64,000 nt of DNA from assembly GCF_033118175.1 (NCBI RefSeq), contig NC_083701.1, positions 56,495,001-56,559,000 on the forward strand, given 5' to 3'. This document shows positions 1 to 11,593 of the stretch, in pieces. A program made the translations under genes and the position numbers. The notes below the pieces were generated by a model. It was given only the letters and a program-made list of their open reading frames with translations, ran no database searches and had not been told where the DNA came from. How positions within the stretch are numbered: position 1 is the first letter of the stretch; every line of letters starts with the position of its first letter. The DNA is from Dama dama (taxonomy: Eukaryota > Chordata > Mammalia > Artiodactyla > Cervidae).

Positions 1-1840
1 TGTTTCTAAACCATTCTGGTGCTGCAGATAGCTGAGAGTTTGCTTCCTGTCAAATTGGCCCTTCCAGGTTTTATTCAAAATCAGAAATAGTTCTCTCTGA
101 TCTCCACTCCCAGCCTTTTCCATAGCTTTGCAGGTAGTCCTATCTTGTTCAAATACCTAGAGTGGTCTCTGTTTTCCTAAGCAAACCTCAGCCAGTACTC
201 TGTAGTATCAGCTGACAAATGAGTATCTACAGGGAGAAATGTACCTACTTATGTCTGAAGAAATCAAATCATCTGTCTAAGAAAGGCAGTAGCTTTTCAT
301 ACATTTTTAAAGAAATTGTTTATGGCTAAGAATTACATAATTTCTACAGTTTTTTTTTTTTTTTTGGTCTTTTGTTTCAAATGTATAGAATGTTCAATAT
401 CTTCTCTTATGGGAATCAATCAGTCTCTGACCCACATGTGGGTCCTCAAAAAAGAAATAATCTATCAACATAACCCTGAAAAAAAACCAAAAACTGATTG
501 TATCTCAGGTGGGTCTGTTAAAAACAGGGAGGGTATAAAAACAAAGGAATGACCATATGAATGGGATAGGATGATGCAGCTTAAACTAATTAAATCAAAT
601 TAATTTCCAGGTAGGGCACTTGATCCATAAGCCATTTGAGAAGTTCTGTGAATGATGAGTGCACGCTCATTAGACTGCATCCTCCTCCCTTCCCCCATCC
701 TGCTCTGAAGAATCCTCCAATGTCTATATTTAGAGCCAATCACTGAGGGCATTGCCAAATAGCGCAGACATGTAGGAAACCTCTTCTTTATGCTTATGGT
801 GCAGAAAGAAGCTGCAAATTTCTGTAGGTGTAGCACATTCACCATCATAGTCATAAAAATGGGACTTCAGATTTGTGAGTCTTAAGTCAAAAGCTAGCAG
901 ACTTACCAGCCGTATCTGAAATCAATTACAGGGAGAAAAGAATTTACCATCCCACATCTTCAACACTTATGGGAAGACTGTTGACATAACCTGTTTTCAC
1001 TTATGAAAAAGAGCACAAACCAGAGCTTGATGGCTTGCTATAAAAAGGGCAAATTCTCTGAGATACCAGAAGTAAGTTACACATAGTTCCATTAATTTTT
1101 TTCTCATGACCTTAGACTTGAAGCCAGTGTGAAATTCAGTTTTTTATAGTGCTATTACTTTCTGGCTATTGCTAACAGCATGATTATATTGGAAACATTT
1201 ATTTAAACTGAATCTATTTATATGCAGTAATGTTACCACAGTTATACTGAAGGGAATAGAAAAAAAAAACAACTTTTAAAGTCTAACTCACAGTGGAAAT
1301 TTACTAAGGCAAAATAATTTTATGATTGTATATGTGTGAATATATGAATATGTATCATTTTCTCAATAAACTTTGGCAGAACTATAGATTGGGAAGAAGA
1401 AATAAGCTGTTTTTGTGATCTTTTATAGTTCTGAACACGAATTACATGTTTGGGAAGCTTTGCCTCCAAAACTTCCTAGAATTGCTTTATGAAGTTTAAC
1501 ATAAACCTATCTCAGGGAGGGAGAGGGGAGTATATATTTCTCCCATCAGGTGCTCCACCTGTTTAATAAACACTTGTTTTAGGCTACTTACAGTTTGCTG
1601 GTTTTCTTGTGAACTTATTTCACTAGGATTTCAGGTTGGGTAATTTTCATAGTAATCTCCAAGTATAATCTCAGCTGCTAAACAGTCTCTGATCTCAAGC
1701 TAAAGAACTGTCTCCAAATGGCTTAAGAAGATCACCTGTGTACTTATTAAAAAGGTGAAATAATTTTGCTGTATTTGTAAAAGAGAGGATCATTTTATTT
1801 ATTGAAGGAAATGACAGAATATAAGTTACTGCTTTTGTAC
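1..1840. other. AT-rich intronic sequence, no recognisable element
   Basis: No repeat family or exon is recognisable. A T16 run sits at 350-365. A 78-codon plus-strand frame (316-552) only translates this poly-T and AT-rich DNA, and an 84-codon minus-strand frame (600-854) has no known domain; both look accidental. Confidence 0.5.
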
Positions 1841-2060
1841 AGGACAGACTCAAACCCTTGGTTTATTGGTTACCAACTGTGGGATCTCAGGCAAGCTACT
1901 TAACCTATCTGAGCCTTAACTGGTTCATTGGCTAAATGGAGATAAAAAATACACAACTCATAGTATATGCTCAAGATAACACAGAATGGTACATGTAAGA
2001 GCCAAGAGGCAATACAGTAATAAGCACTGGGCTGAGATAAAATGTTGGAGCCTTAGCCCC
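1841..2060 (+). repeat. MIR SINE, sense orientation
   Basis: The order of motifs matches the MIR core: a 'contact with lost function' segment reading as accurate-to-consensus 'gcaagctacttaacct', then 'gagcctta' and 'ggctaaatggagata'. Divergence is high, as expected of an ancient mammalian SINE. Ends are approximate. Confidence 0.65.
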
Positions 2061-2869
2061 ACTTTGCATTATGCATTTCTTCTCTGTCACCTTTGAGATC
2101 TCTATTCACTCCCAGGGATCCCTCTTGGAAGGCTCTGTATTTCAACCACTCAGTGTTAGTTCCTGCTCCGCTTCTCTAACTCCCTGAAATTAACTGTCTC
2201 CATAGTTCATCACACCTCAGGAAACCGCTTTCTAAGGTACTAGCCACCAATCTGCTAAATTCAGTTTTGTCAAAGTGCTCACAGTAAAAAACCAAAAATA
2301 TTCCCTTTCTTCTCCACATGTGGATAAGTGATTCCCTGGAAAAAGTCTTCTCTTTGTTTTATAACTTGTGGGTGATTTTCATTGGGAGGGGGCTTTGGAA
2401 TCAAACCAAAACAGAAAATATTGGGGCACATACATGGCTTTATGATAGCCCTCTAAGCACGCAGCCATCACGCAGCTTGCCTTGGCAACAATGAGCAAAC
2501 CTTGGTTTCTTCATTTCTTTCCTGCTGTATCTCCCTTGGTAGGGATTAATGTGAAGAAAAATGGTGAAATGAACTTGTATTTCCTGTAGGAAATCAAGGA
2601 GAGCATATAGCATGCGTTAAGTTTCTGCTTGTTTTAGAGGTACAAGGATTGGGAATAAATGATTTGTGCTGCATCCCAGGAGCACTGTTGTACCAATTTG
2701 TTTCACACCAACATAATCATCATTCACTGATCCACTACTTACTGTATGTCTGATATATTTCTGTTTTAAAAACATGAATTATCATACTCTTCTGAGTGAC
2801 TATTAAAGAGTATTTGTAAAACATTGTATTTCATTGGAAATTACTAATTTAAAGAAAACACGTTATCTA
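2061..2869. other. Unassigned intronic sequence
   Basis: No element or exon recognised; only ordinary AT-rich sequence with a few short pyrimidine runs. Confidence 0.45.
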
Positions 2870-3050
2870 CATTTAATCCTTAGAACAACATATTGATGCA
2901 GACAACATCTTTTTAGAGATGTAGAAACAGAGATTCACAGAAATTAGGCACATAGTATTAATAAGCAGTAGAGCCAAGATGGAAATCAGATTATGTTTGG
3001 CTTTTAGCCAAGGCTTTTCCCCTCTTCTCACTGCCTCTTATTGCGGGACC
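2870..3050 (-). repeat. MIR SINE, antisense
   Basis: Reads as the reverse MIR core: 'gatgtagaaacagagattcacagaaattaggcaca' in shortened form ('gatgtagaaacagag' followed by 'gcagtagagccaagat'). It is strongly diverged and its ends are uncertain. Confidence 0.5.
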
Positions 3051-3184
3051 TTCCTAACTGACGGCAGTAATGCTTAAGAAGTAAAAGAAAAGGAACTCAT
3101 TCAGAAGTCTATTAAAATGCAAACAAAATTTGACTGTGGCATTGCATACTCTAAAGATTTCTATCATAAAGATTGAGTTTGCCT

Positions 3185-3294
3185 ATTTTTGAACTTTATA
3201 TAAATAGGGTCACAGAGTATGTACTTCTTTTGCACCTGAAGCCTTTCACTAAACTTTATATCTGTGAGATCCAAAAAAAAAAAAAAAAAAAAAA
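3185..3294 (-). repeat. Possible old L1 (L1M) fragment ending in A22
   Basis: 'actttatataaatagggtca' followed by 'gagtatgtacttctttt' resembles a piece common in old L1M 3' regions read in reverse. A run of 22 A at 3273-3294 follows directly. The family call is tentative; the homopolymer is certain. Confidence 0.35.
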
Positions 3295-3429
3295 TGGAAC
3301 AGTATAGAGATTATCATCATTTTATGCAAAAAATAAAATATGACAGTATTATTGAAAAAACAGATTAACTGTTGGGCAAAGTTCTCTTAGAATCCCTTCC
3401 TTTTGCAGTCATATTTTTATATGGTCCTT

Positions 3430-3866
3430 GTTATTGTTGTTGTTCAGTCACTCAATTGTGTCCAACTCTGCAATCCCATGGACTGCAGCATGCTAGGCCT
3501 CTCTGTCCCTTACCATCTCCCAGATTTTGCCCACATTTACATTCATCTCTGGTGCTGCCATCCAGCCTTCTCATCTTCTGATGCCCTCTTCTCCTTCTGC
3601 CCTCAATCTTTCCCAGCTTCAGAGACTTTTCCAATGAGTCATTTGTTTGCATCAGATGACCAAAATACTGAAGCTTCAGTTTCAACATCAGTCCTTCCAG
3701 TGAATATTCAAGGTTGATCTCCCTTAAGATGGACAGGTTTGATATCCTTGCTGTCCAAGGGACTTTCAAGAGTCTTCTCCAGCACCACAATTCAAATGCA
3801 TCAATTCTTTGGCATTCTGCTTTCTTTACAGTCCAGCTCTCACAACTGTACATGACTGGGAAGATC
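3430..3866 (-). mobile_element. BovB LINE, 3' end, minus orientation
   Basis: Reads as the reverse complement of the last ~440 bases of BovB, from 'gttcagtcactcaattgtg' to 'cagctctcacaactgtacat'. It is diverged. An imperfect duplication flanks it: atatggtcctt at 3419-3429 and atatagtcctt at 3867-3877 (10 of 11 match), supporting these ends. The 138-codon minus-strand frame over it is the decayed C-terminal end of the BovB ORF, which includes a 'CESWTVKKAECQRIDAFELW' type segment. Confidence 0.88.
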
Positions 3867-4393
3867 ATATAGTCCTTATATTAGGCTAAAAAGTTGTAGC
3901 AGAACTTCTGCCCACTGGTTTTAGAGCTACCTTGGGGGCTATGTAAATGATGACTGATCCTTAGGGTAGAAAACAGCTACAAGGTTTCCCTGAGATGCTG
4001 ATCATTCAAGATCATATTCTATTTTTAGCTTGCAATGTCATACTGCTGCCAATCTTCTTCTAAGACTAAAATCCATGCATCTCCTTTTTTATCCAAATTG
4101 TTGTTAAATCAGGTTTTCTGAAATGTACAACGGACTTTTTCAAGCAAAGAAAAGTTGACACTTAATAAGTTAATTTTAGTTTATAAGTTTATTAAATGTT
4201 AACTTTTCAATTTGGGTCAATCATTTATAGTGAACTTATCTTGTCATATTTTGATCTCAGTCAGCATTGTGGCAATTTACAGCTTTTTTGTATAGGTCAA
4301 GACAATGGTGAAATGAGAATGAGACAAAGTCCTAAATTCAGGCCTTGTGACTCAGTACTAGAAAACCATTCTCCAAGCTGACTTTTCATTACT

Positions 4394-4669
4394 GCTGCTG
4401 CTGCTGCTAAGTCGCGTCAGTCGTGTCCAACTCTGTGCGAACCCATAGACGGCAGCCCACCAGGCTCCCCCGTCCCTGGGATTCTCCAGGCAAGAACACT
4501 GGAGTGGGTTGCCATTTCCTTCTCCAATGCATGAAAGTGAAAAGTGAAAGTGAAGTCGCTCAGTCGTGTCTGACTCTTTGCCACCCCATGGACTGCAGCC
4601 TACCAGGCTCCTCCGTCCTTGGGATTTTCCAGGCAAGAGTACTGAAGTGGGGTGCCATTGCCTTCTCCA
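4394..4669 (-). mobile_element. BOV-A2 dimeric SINE
   Basis: Two BovA monomers in the same orientation are joined by a GAAAGTGAAAAGTGAAAG linker near 4535, with a GCT-repeat tail at the left end (4394-4408). A perfect 10-bp target-site duplication, tttcattact, lies at 4384-4393 and 4670-4679. Low divergence suggests a fairly recent insertion. Confidence 0.95.
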
Positions 4670-4679
4670 TTTCATTACT

Positions 4680-5429
4680 AGTTATCCTCAAAGCTATCCT
4701 CAGAATTACCTCATGCTTATTTCCCTCTTTGTTTAACTGACCATCACAAGGAACTTGTCAGACGGTTCTGCTGAAATCAAGATATTTTCTCTAAGACATT
4801 TCTCTAATCCTTAAATCTATTTAAAAAGAAAAGGTTTGACATGAATCATTCCTGAAGAACTCACACCCAATTCCATTTCATGACATTTGAAATTAACTTA
4901 CCGGTTTTTTAGCAGTATGTTGAATGAACTAGTTTTGATTCCTATCAAAAAATTATTGTAATTTTATCAGTTCACAATTTACTAGCACATGAAAACACAC
5001 AAATGACAGAAGCTGAGTTTGAATCTATATACACATACCCTCTGTAACAAATCTCAAGCTGAATCATACAATGAGTGTTTAAACACTGCCAGTATTTTGC
5101 TTTCATTGAGAAAATATGAAAAAGGTAGGTTTAGTGCTTCAGTGGGGACAATGCATTAATTATAGAGTGCTATTTCTAATACACATATGAGCAATAATAT
5201 TACATGAGCAAGACTTAGTGCATAATTGTGCTGATCATCTATTTATTATTATTCCTTAGGAATCTAAAATGATTCCTCAAGTTTTATCAATTATTGTAGC
5301 AATGAGTTACAGTTGCACAGCACTTTACAGTTTATACAGAGCTCATTATAGAAGCAAGATCTCATATGATAAATAAGTTGACAACTTAATTAGGACTCTT
5401 TGGAGAAAGTGAAATTTAATGGAAAAAAG
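4680..5429. other. Unassigned intronic sequence
   Basis: AT-rich, with no recognisable repeat, exon or strong secondary structure. Confidence 0.45.
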
Positions 5430-5630
5430 ATATGTTTTTTGGAGTCCGAGGTAGATTTAAATCTTTGTTCTACCCTTTACGAGGTGGATAACCTTGGGAA
5501 AACCATGAACCTCACATAAATGTATACATGTAAGACCAAAAAAAAATCTATTACAAGATTTTTATGATGATTAAATGAAATGATAATGCACAGCATCCAG
5601 CAAAGATATGTGCTCATAACTATTGGGGTT
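5430..5630 (+). repeat. MIR SINE, sense
   Basis: MIR-like order of 'ggataaccttgggaaaacc' followed by 'gatgattaaatgaaatgat' and 'cacagcatccagca'. Old and diverged; ends approximate. Confidence 0.55.
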
Positions 5631-7129
5631 TTTCTCCTTTTTCTTCCCTGCTTTGAAGAATCTAGCTCTACATGCATTTTTGCATGCTTAACTTTAAGTA
5701 TGCTTATTACACTCAAAATACCCATTGTCTATGCTATTCAAAATTGTTGAATTTGTCAGAACTACCTGGGGTCATGAAACCAAAACAAAGAACATAGCCA
5801 CTGAGAAAAGGATCCTTTCTATAAAGGATTTAATTATTATAAAGGGTGCTCCTTTTAACAGAGCAAAACAATTACACTAAATAAAGGGAGTTTAGGAGAC
5901 TTCAAAAAGACAAATTGTGTTGAACAGTTCTAATCATGAACAACAAACAATCAGATCCAGCCTGAAACTTGTACACTTTAGTAAAAGAGCCAGCTTAGTT
6001 TCTGAACAACCAAATTTAATGAAAGAATACTAAAAATGGCAGAAAGGACATGGTATAAGTAATGGAAGATGTTTTTATAGACAAATTTTTTTTGACCTAT
6101 ATTTAGATACGTGTTATACCAAAAATCAATGCTCAAAATAATTTCATCTGACTAGAACACTAATAAAACACAGTTAAACATATTAAAATTCAAGGCTTAG
6201 AGGCTCAAAGGGGTTTTCTTGATGAGGAGGATATCAAATTCCCCAGTTTTTCAAGTAGGAGTTAGAATTCCAGGAGGATAAGTGACCCAGCTCCAAGACC
6301 ACACATTTGATTTAGGAACAAAGCCATCTGATTTTTTAGTCCCTTCTTCCCACTGTTAGTGATTATCTGTCTGACCCTAATGTCAGGCACGGGTTTATCC
6401 TGTGGGTCAGTCAACTGTACTACTTCTGCCAATTCAACCAGGACAAGGAACTTCATCTCTCCATCATTTTCCACAGGAAATCCTATCACAGACAAAATGT
6501 CTTGATTTGTATAAACTTTGCTGAAAGCTTAGGAGTCATGGGAAGCGGAGGGGAGGAGGGAGCATTGGAAGGCTCGGTATTAGCAAAGAAAATTGGCATC
6601 TGGGTTAAAGGATGGCTGAATAAATAAAGAGCTCTGCAGACAGAGATTTATCTCCTAGGAGCTACGTATTTATATTTCAAAGGAGGCTAAAACTCTGAGT
6701 TATTTTGTTTGTTTGGCCAAGGGTTATAAAAATTTAGGGACCATAGAAGATTCATTTATATCAGGGACAAAGATTTCTCTCCGCTTTCCAGAGAGGGGCA
6801 GGGCAGCTGTCCAGCTCCTGTATTAATGTTCAGATTGATCACATCAGGTTTCCTGCCATCCAAACCCCTGTAAGCAGAGTTGACACTGGCCTTCCTCGAG
6901 CTGCTGCCAGGGCTGGAGGGAAGGGGAATCAGTGCTGTTAATGCTGTAGATAATCTTAAGTCTGATGCAGAAGCCTCATGCTTGCTTTCAGGGCAAAATT
7001 GGTACTACAGACATTAAATATATCAATCATGTATCTTCCCTAAGCTAAGACTACTTATTACTGATTACTACTGATCAGTTGTGACTTCCCCATTGACCTC
7101 TTTCCATTTTCATTCTCCTTTTTTAATGA
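5631..7129. other. Unassigned intronic sequence
   Basis: No recognisable element. A 77-codon minus-strand frame (6262-6495) has no known domain or splice context. 6780-6960 is modestly GC-richer than its surroundings. Confidence 0.45.
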
Positions 7130-7196
7130 GAGAGCCACTATTTGTTAAGAATTTACTAGTTAGAGTCAATGCTAAGAGCTTTATATGCATTGCTAT
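7130..7196 (-). repeat. MIR-like fragment
   Basis: 'tagttagagtcaatgctaag' followed by 'agctttatatgcattg' resembles the reverse MIR 3' region. It is cut off by the adjacent BovB/BovA scrap. Weak. Confidence 0.35.
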
Positions 7197-7253
7197 CGTT
7201 CAGTTGCTTAGTTGTGTCCAATTCTTTGTGACCTCATGGACTGCAGCACAATA
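7197..7253 (-). mobile_element. Short BovB/BovA 3' fragment
   Basis: About 57 bases match the shared BovB/BovA tail ('gttcagttgcttagttgtgt' ... 'catggactgcagcac'). It is too short to say whether the LINE or the SINE supplied it. Confidence 0.7.
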
Positions 7254-7780
7254 GCTTCTAGTGTCAGAACCAACATTATTTCTCCTGCTCTGCACTAAAC
7301 TACATGATAGTGTTCCAGATAAAAACCCTGACTAATCAAATTCAGAAACCGCTAACATGTTTCAAATGCTCTAATCTTAACAAAACAATTTTATCTATTA
7401 CTACTTTAGGGAAATTTGTGTATCTGAAGTATGAAAACTATGTGTATGTATGTGTGAATGGATCTACATTCTTATTCTTACTCAGAAATTTTCTAGTATG
7501 ATAGGTGTCAAGGGCTTGGAGTCAAGTAGTTTGTTTCAAGAAAGGGACAAATGTCTTAATGCTAAATTTTTAGTCCAGGATGTGTTGCCAAGTGAAGAAG
7601 CCTGCAGGCTCTTTAGTCTAGCCTTGCTAGTCACAGAACAGCGGCACCTGCAGTGTTGTTATGAATGCGAAATGGTGGCCCAAACCCAGGCCTCCTGAAT
7701 CAGCATCTGCACTTTCATAAGGTTCTGCAATGTATATTAAAACTAAAGAAGGGATTCTTTAGAACAGTCTTAAGGCTTTA
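7254..7780. other. Unassigned sequence before the nested L1
   Basis: Two short plus-strand frames (7304-7501, 7450-7698) overlap here without domains or splice sites I can support. 7590-7700 vaguely resembles a hAT-type MER fragment, not assignable by eye. Confidence 0.4.
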
Positions 7781-7848
7781 AAGCTTTCCTTCTGGAACCC
7801 TCCTACACTGTTGGTGGGCATGGAAATTGGTACAGCCACTTGGAGAAC

Positions 7849-9777
7849 CATCCCCCCAAAAAAAGAAATGCAAAAAGGCAAAATGGTTGTCTGAGGAGGC
7901 CTTACAAATAGCTGAGAAAAGAAGAGAAGCTAAAGGCAAAGGAGAAAAGTAAAGATATACCCATCTGAATGCAGAGTTCCAAAGAATAGCAAGGAGAGAT
8001 AAGAAAGCCTTCCTTAGAGATCAATGCAAAGAAATAAAGGAAAACAATAGAAAGACTAGAGATCTCTTCAAGAAAGTTAGAGATACCAAGGGAATATTTA
8101 ATGCAAATGTGGGCACAATAAAGGACAGAAATGGTATGGACCTAACAGAAGCAGAAGATATTAAGAAGAGGGGGAAAGAATACACAGAAGAACTATACAA
8201 AAAAGATCTTCATGAACCAGATAACCACAATGGTGTGATCACCTACTACAGCCAGACATCCTGAAATGCCAAGTCAAGTAGACCTTAGGAAACATCACTA
8301 TGAACAAAGGTAGTGGAGGTGATGGAATTCCAGTTGACCTTTTTCAAATTCTAAAAGATGATGCTGTGAAAGTGCTGCACTCAATATGCCAGCAAATTTG
8401 GAAAACTCAGCAGTGGCCAAAGGACTGGAAAAGGTCAGTTTTCATTTTAATCCCAAAGAAAGGCAATGTCATAGAATGTTCAAACTACCGCACAGTTGCA
8501 CTCATCTCACATGCTAGCAAAGAAATGCTCAAAATCTCCAAGCCAGGCTACAACAGTATGTGAACCGTGAACTTCCAGATGTTCAAGCTGGTTTTAGGAA
8601 AGGCAGAGGAACAAGAGATCAAATTGCCAACATCTGTTGGATCATCAAAAAAGCAAGAGAGCTCCAGAAAAACATCTACTTCTGCTTTATTGACTATGCC
8701 AAAGCCTTTGACTGTGTGGATCACTACAAACTGTGGAAAATTCTTCAAGAGATGGGAATACCAGATCACCTTATCTGCCTCCTGAGAAATCTGCCTGCAG
8801 GTCAGGAAGCAACAGTTAGAACTGGACATGGAACAACAGCCTGGTTCCAAATTGGGAAAGGAGTATGTCAAGGCTGTATATTGCCACCCTGCTTATTTAA
8901 CATCTATGCAGAGTACAATCATGAGAAATGCTGGACTGGATGAAGCACAAGCTGTAATCAAGATTTCCAGGAGAAACATCAGTAACCTCAGATACGCAGA
9001 TGACACCACCCTTATGAGAGAGCGAAGAAGAACTAAAGAGCCTCTTGATGAAAGTCAAAGAGGAGAATGAAAAGTTGGCTTAAAGCTCAACATTCAGAAA
9101 ACTAAGATCATGACATCTGGTCCCATCCCTTCATGGCAAATAGATGGGGAAACAATGGAAACAGTCAGAAACTTTATTGTTAGTGGCTCTAAAATCACTA
9201 CAAATAGTGACTGCAACCATTAAATTAAAAGACGCCTGCTCCTTGAAAGAAAACCTATGACCAACCAAGACAATATATTAAAAAGCAGAGACATTACTTT
9301 GCCAGCAAAGGTCCATCTAGTCAAAGTTGTGGTTTTTCCAGTAGTCATGTATGGATGCGAGAGTTGGACTATAAAGAAAGCCGAGTGCCAAAGAATTGAT
9401 GCTTTTGAACTGTGGTGTTGGAGAAGACTCTTGAGAGTCCTTGTCCCTTGGACTGCAAGGAGATCAAACCAGTCTATCCTAAAGGAGATCAATCCTGAAT
9501 ATTAACTGGAAGGACTGATGCTGAAGCTGAAACTCCAATACTTTGGCCACCTGCTGCAAAGAATTGACTCATGTGAAAAGACCCTGATGCTGGGAAAGAT
9601 TGAAGGTGGGAGGAGAAGGGGATGACAGAGGATGAGATGGTTGGATGGCATCACTGACTCGATGGACATGAGTTTGGGTAAGCTCTAGAAGTTGGCGATG
9701 GACAGGGAAGCTTGGCGTGCTGCAGTCCATGGGGCTGCAAAGAGTTGGACATGACTGAGCAACTGAACTGAACTAAT
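7849..9777 (+). mobile_element. BovB (RTE) LINE, 5'-truncated, nested in L1
   Basis: About 1.93 kb of sense-oriented BovB. It starts in the linker between endonuclease and reverse transcriptase regions and runs through the RT domain to the BovB 3' end with its repeated ctgaa unit. It interrupts the L1 ORF2 remnant and is flanked by a 10-bp duplication, cttggagaac, at 7839-7848 and 9778-9787. The endonuclease half is missing and the frame is broken, so it cannot move on its own. BovB is known as a LINE shared by horizontal transfer between squamates and ruminants; nothing in this copy tests that. Confidence 0.95.
8300..9070 (+). pseudogene. BovB reverse transcriptase remnant
   Basis: Reverse transcriptase domain of the BovB polyprotein, which in intact elements copies BovB RNA at a nicked target. 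Three successive frames carry it: 8300-8563 (N-terminal RT, with 'NYRTVALISHASKEMLKI'), 8560-8943 (with the catalytic FIDYAKAFD block at 8686-8712 and 'GVCQGCILPPCLFNIYAEY') and 8828-9070 (with the catalytic YADD box at 8993-9004). A stop near 8563 and a frame change between 8900 and 8990 break the ORF. Both catalytic aspartate motifs survive in sequence but not in one frame. This is a dead copy, not a host gene. Confidence 0.92.
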
Positions 9778-9828
9778 CTTGGAGAACAGTATTGAAGTTG
9801 CTTAAAAAACTAAAAATAGAGCTACCAT

Positions 9829-10055
9829 GCATGTGTGCAAGCTAAGTTACTTCAGTTATGTCAGACTCTTCTTGACCCTGTGGATTGTAGGCTGCCAGGC
9901 TCCTCCATCCACGGGATTCCCCAGGTTAGAATACTGAAGTGGCTTACCATGCCCTCCTCCAGGGAATCTTCCTGACCCAGGAATTGAACCCTTGTCTCTT
10001 ATGTCTTCTGCATTGGCAGGCAGGTTCTTTATCACCAGTGTTACCTGGGAAGCCC
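9829..10055 (-). mobile_element. Bov-tA SINE nested in L1
   Basis: Full-length element in minus orientation: the tRNA-Glu-like head ('gggttcaattcctgggtcag' in the sense direction) is at the right and the BovA body with a short TG-rich tail at the left. The 12-bp flanks tagagctaccat (9817-9828) and tagagttgtcat (10056-10067) are the diverged target-site duplication, and the L1 reads continuously across them. Confidence 0.93.
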
Positions 10056-10612
10056 TAGAGTTGTCATATGATCTTACAATCCCACTCCTGAGCATATATC
10101 CAGAGAAAAACACAATCCATGCATGCCAATGTTCATTGCAGCACTGTTCACAACAGCCAGAACATGGAAGCAACCTAAATGTCCATTGACAGAGGAATGG
10201 ATAAAGATGTGGTACATGTATACAAATGAATATTACTCAGCCATTAAAAGAATGAAATGATGCCGTTTGCAACAACATGGATGGGCCTAGAGAGTGTTAC
10301 ACTGAGTGAAGTGAGTCATATAGAGAAGAAGAAATAGCAGATGACATCCCTTATATGTGGACTCTAGAAAGAAACAATACAAATGAACTTCGTTACAAAA
10401 CAGAAAGAAACTCACAGACTTCAAAAATGGACTCTGGTTGCAGGGGGAAGGAATAATTAGGGAGTTTGGGAAGGTCATGTACACACTGCTATATTCAAAA
10501 TGGATAACCAACAAGGACCTACTGTGTAGAACAGGGAACTCCACTCAATGTTATGTGCCAGCCTGGATGCTGGATGGGAGGGGTTTGGGGGTAGAATGGA
10601 CACGTGTATATA

Positions 10613-10616
<4 letters not shown>

Positions 10617-10643
<27 letters not shown>
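10617..10643 (+). repeat. (TG)n microsatellite in L1 3' UTR
   Basis: About 13 TG units follow 'gtgtatatatgtatg'. Artiodactyl L1 3' UTRs carry a TATG/TG stretch at this point, so this is an expansion inside the element. Confidence 0.9.
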
Positions 10644-10775
10644 ACACAGTCTCTTTGCTGTTCACTTGAAACTAGCATAACAGGGTTAATCAGCTATACT
10701 CCAATGCAAAATAAAATGTTTAAAGTCTGAAAAAAAATAAATATAGATTTAAAAAAAAATCAAGCTTTCCTTCTG

Positions 10776-11582
10776 AGTTCTGCTGATGAAAAGACCAAGT
10801 GTTTCCCCCATTCAGGTGGGGTATCACTGAAGTGCCTTGAGACCCTGAGTCATTTGCTGTCTGCTGATCTTATCCTGAAGTTTTCTCCAAGTCCCAAAAT
10901 AAAGTAGGAGAAAGTTCTCAGACTGTGTGATGTGGCATGACTCTGCAATAAATAGGGTGTTTAAACAGAATGAATCACAAGTGTGATTTATATTAAGAGG
11001 ACAGGCTCATGAATACTAATTCAATACTGGAAGAAGAGATGTTTTCAGATGCATTGACTTTCCTCTAAATCAGATAAAAACCATTTGGTTTTAACATCAA
11101 AAGGTTTCTGATGTGATACTTAAGACAACAATCTGAGTTCATCTCGGATTTTTATTACTTGACAAGTTTTATTTTTTTTCTTGACAAGTTTTATTACTCC
11201 AGTGGACTTAAATCACAGGTGATGACCAAAGAAGGGAATTGAAGACAAGTTGCTGCTTCCTCCCTCTTTGAAAAAGAATATCCCCACTCTACCCCTCTTT
11301 CAACATACCTTTCATGAAAACATTTATTCTTGAATCCTAGGATGTCAAAGCCACATTGTGATAATCTTTTGCACCTGTGGTTATATGAATGGTATAGTTT
11401 CATTTGTTTCCTATATAGCTAATAAAAGACAAAAAAAAATGGAAAATTTGTAGGATTATAGAGCTTGAGGAAACCACAAAGATTCCTCCTATGTCCCTGT
11501 TCATGTTTTCTCAGTTTCCTTTGAAGCCTAATGGTATGGTCCTATACACTAAATTTTGGGGAGGACTCTTTCCAACTAGTTT
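10776..11582. other. Unassigned intronic sequence with a 22-nt spaced repeat
   Basis: Nothing recognised apart from cttgacaagttttatt present twice, at 11158-11173 and 11180-11195, a local tandem duplication with a 22-nt period. A 69-codon minus-strand frame (11194-11403) has no known domain. Confidence 0.5.
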
Positions 11583-11593
11583 AAAATCAGGAA

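Larger units (their letters stand above)
7795..10761 (+). mobile_element. 5'-truncated artiodactyl L1 with two nested insertions
   Basis: L1 sequence occurs in three blocks: 7795-7848, 9778-9828 and 10056-10761. It begins in the last part of ORF2 ('cactgttggtgggcatggaa') and ends in the artiodactyl 3' UTR ('gttatgtgccagcctggat') and A-rich tail. A perfect 14-bp target-site duplication, aagctttccttctg, lies at 7781-7794 and 10762-10775, which fixes both ends. Removing the nested BovB and Bov-tA leaves about 0.8 kb of continuous L1. Confidence 0.95.

Noticed and set aside
4394..4410. GCT triplet expansion in a coding repeat
   Set aside because: The GCT units are the tail of a BOV-A2 SINE and recur at 40487 and 60711 in the same position of the element.
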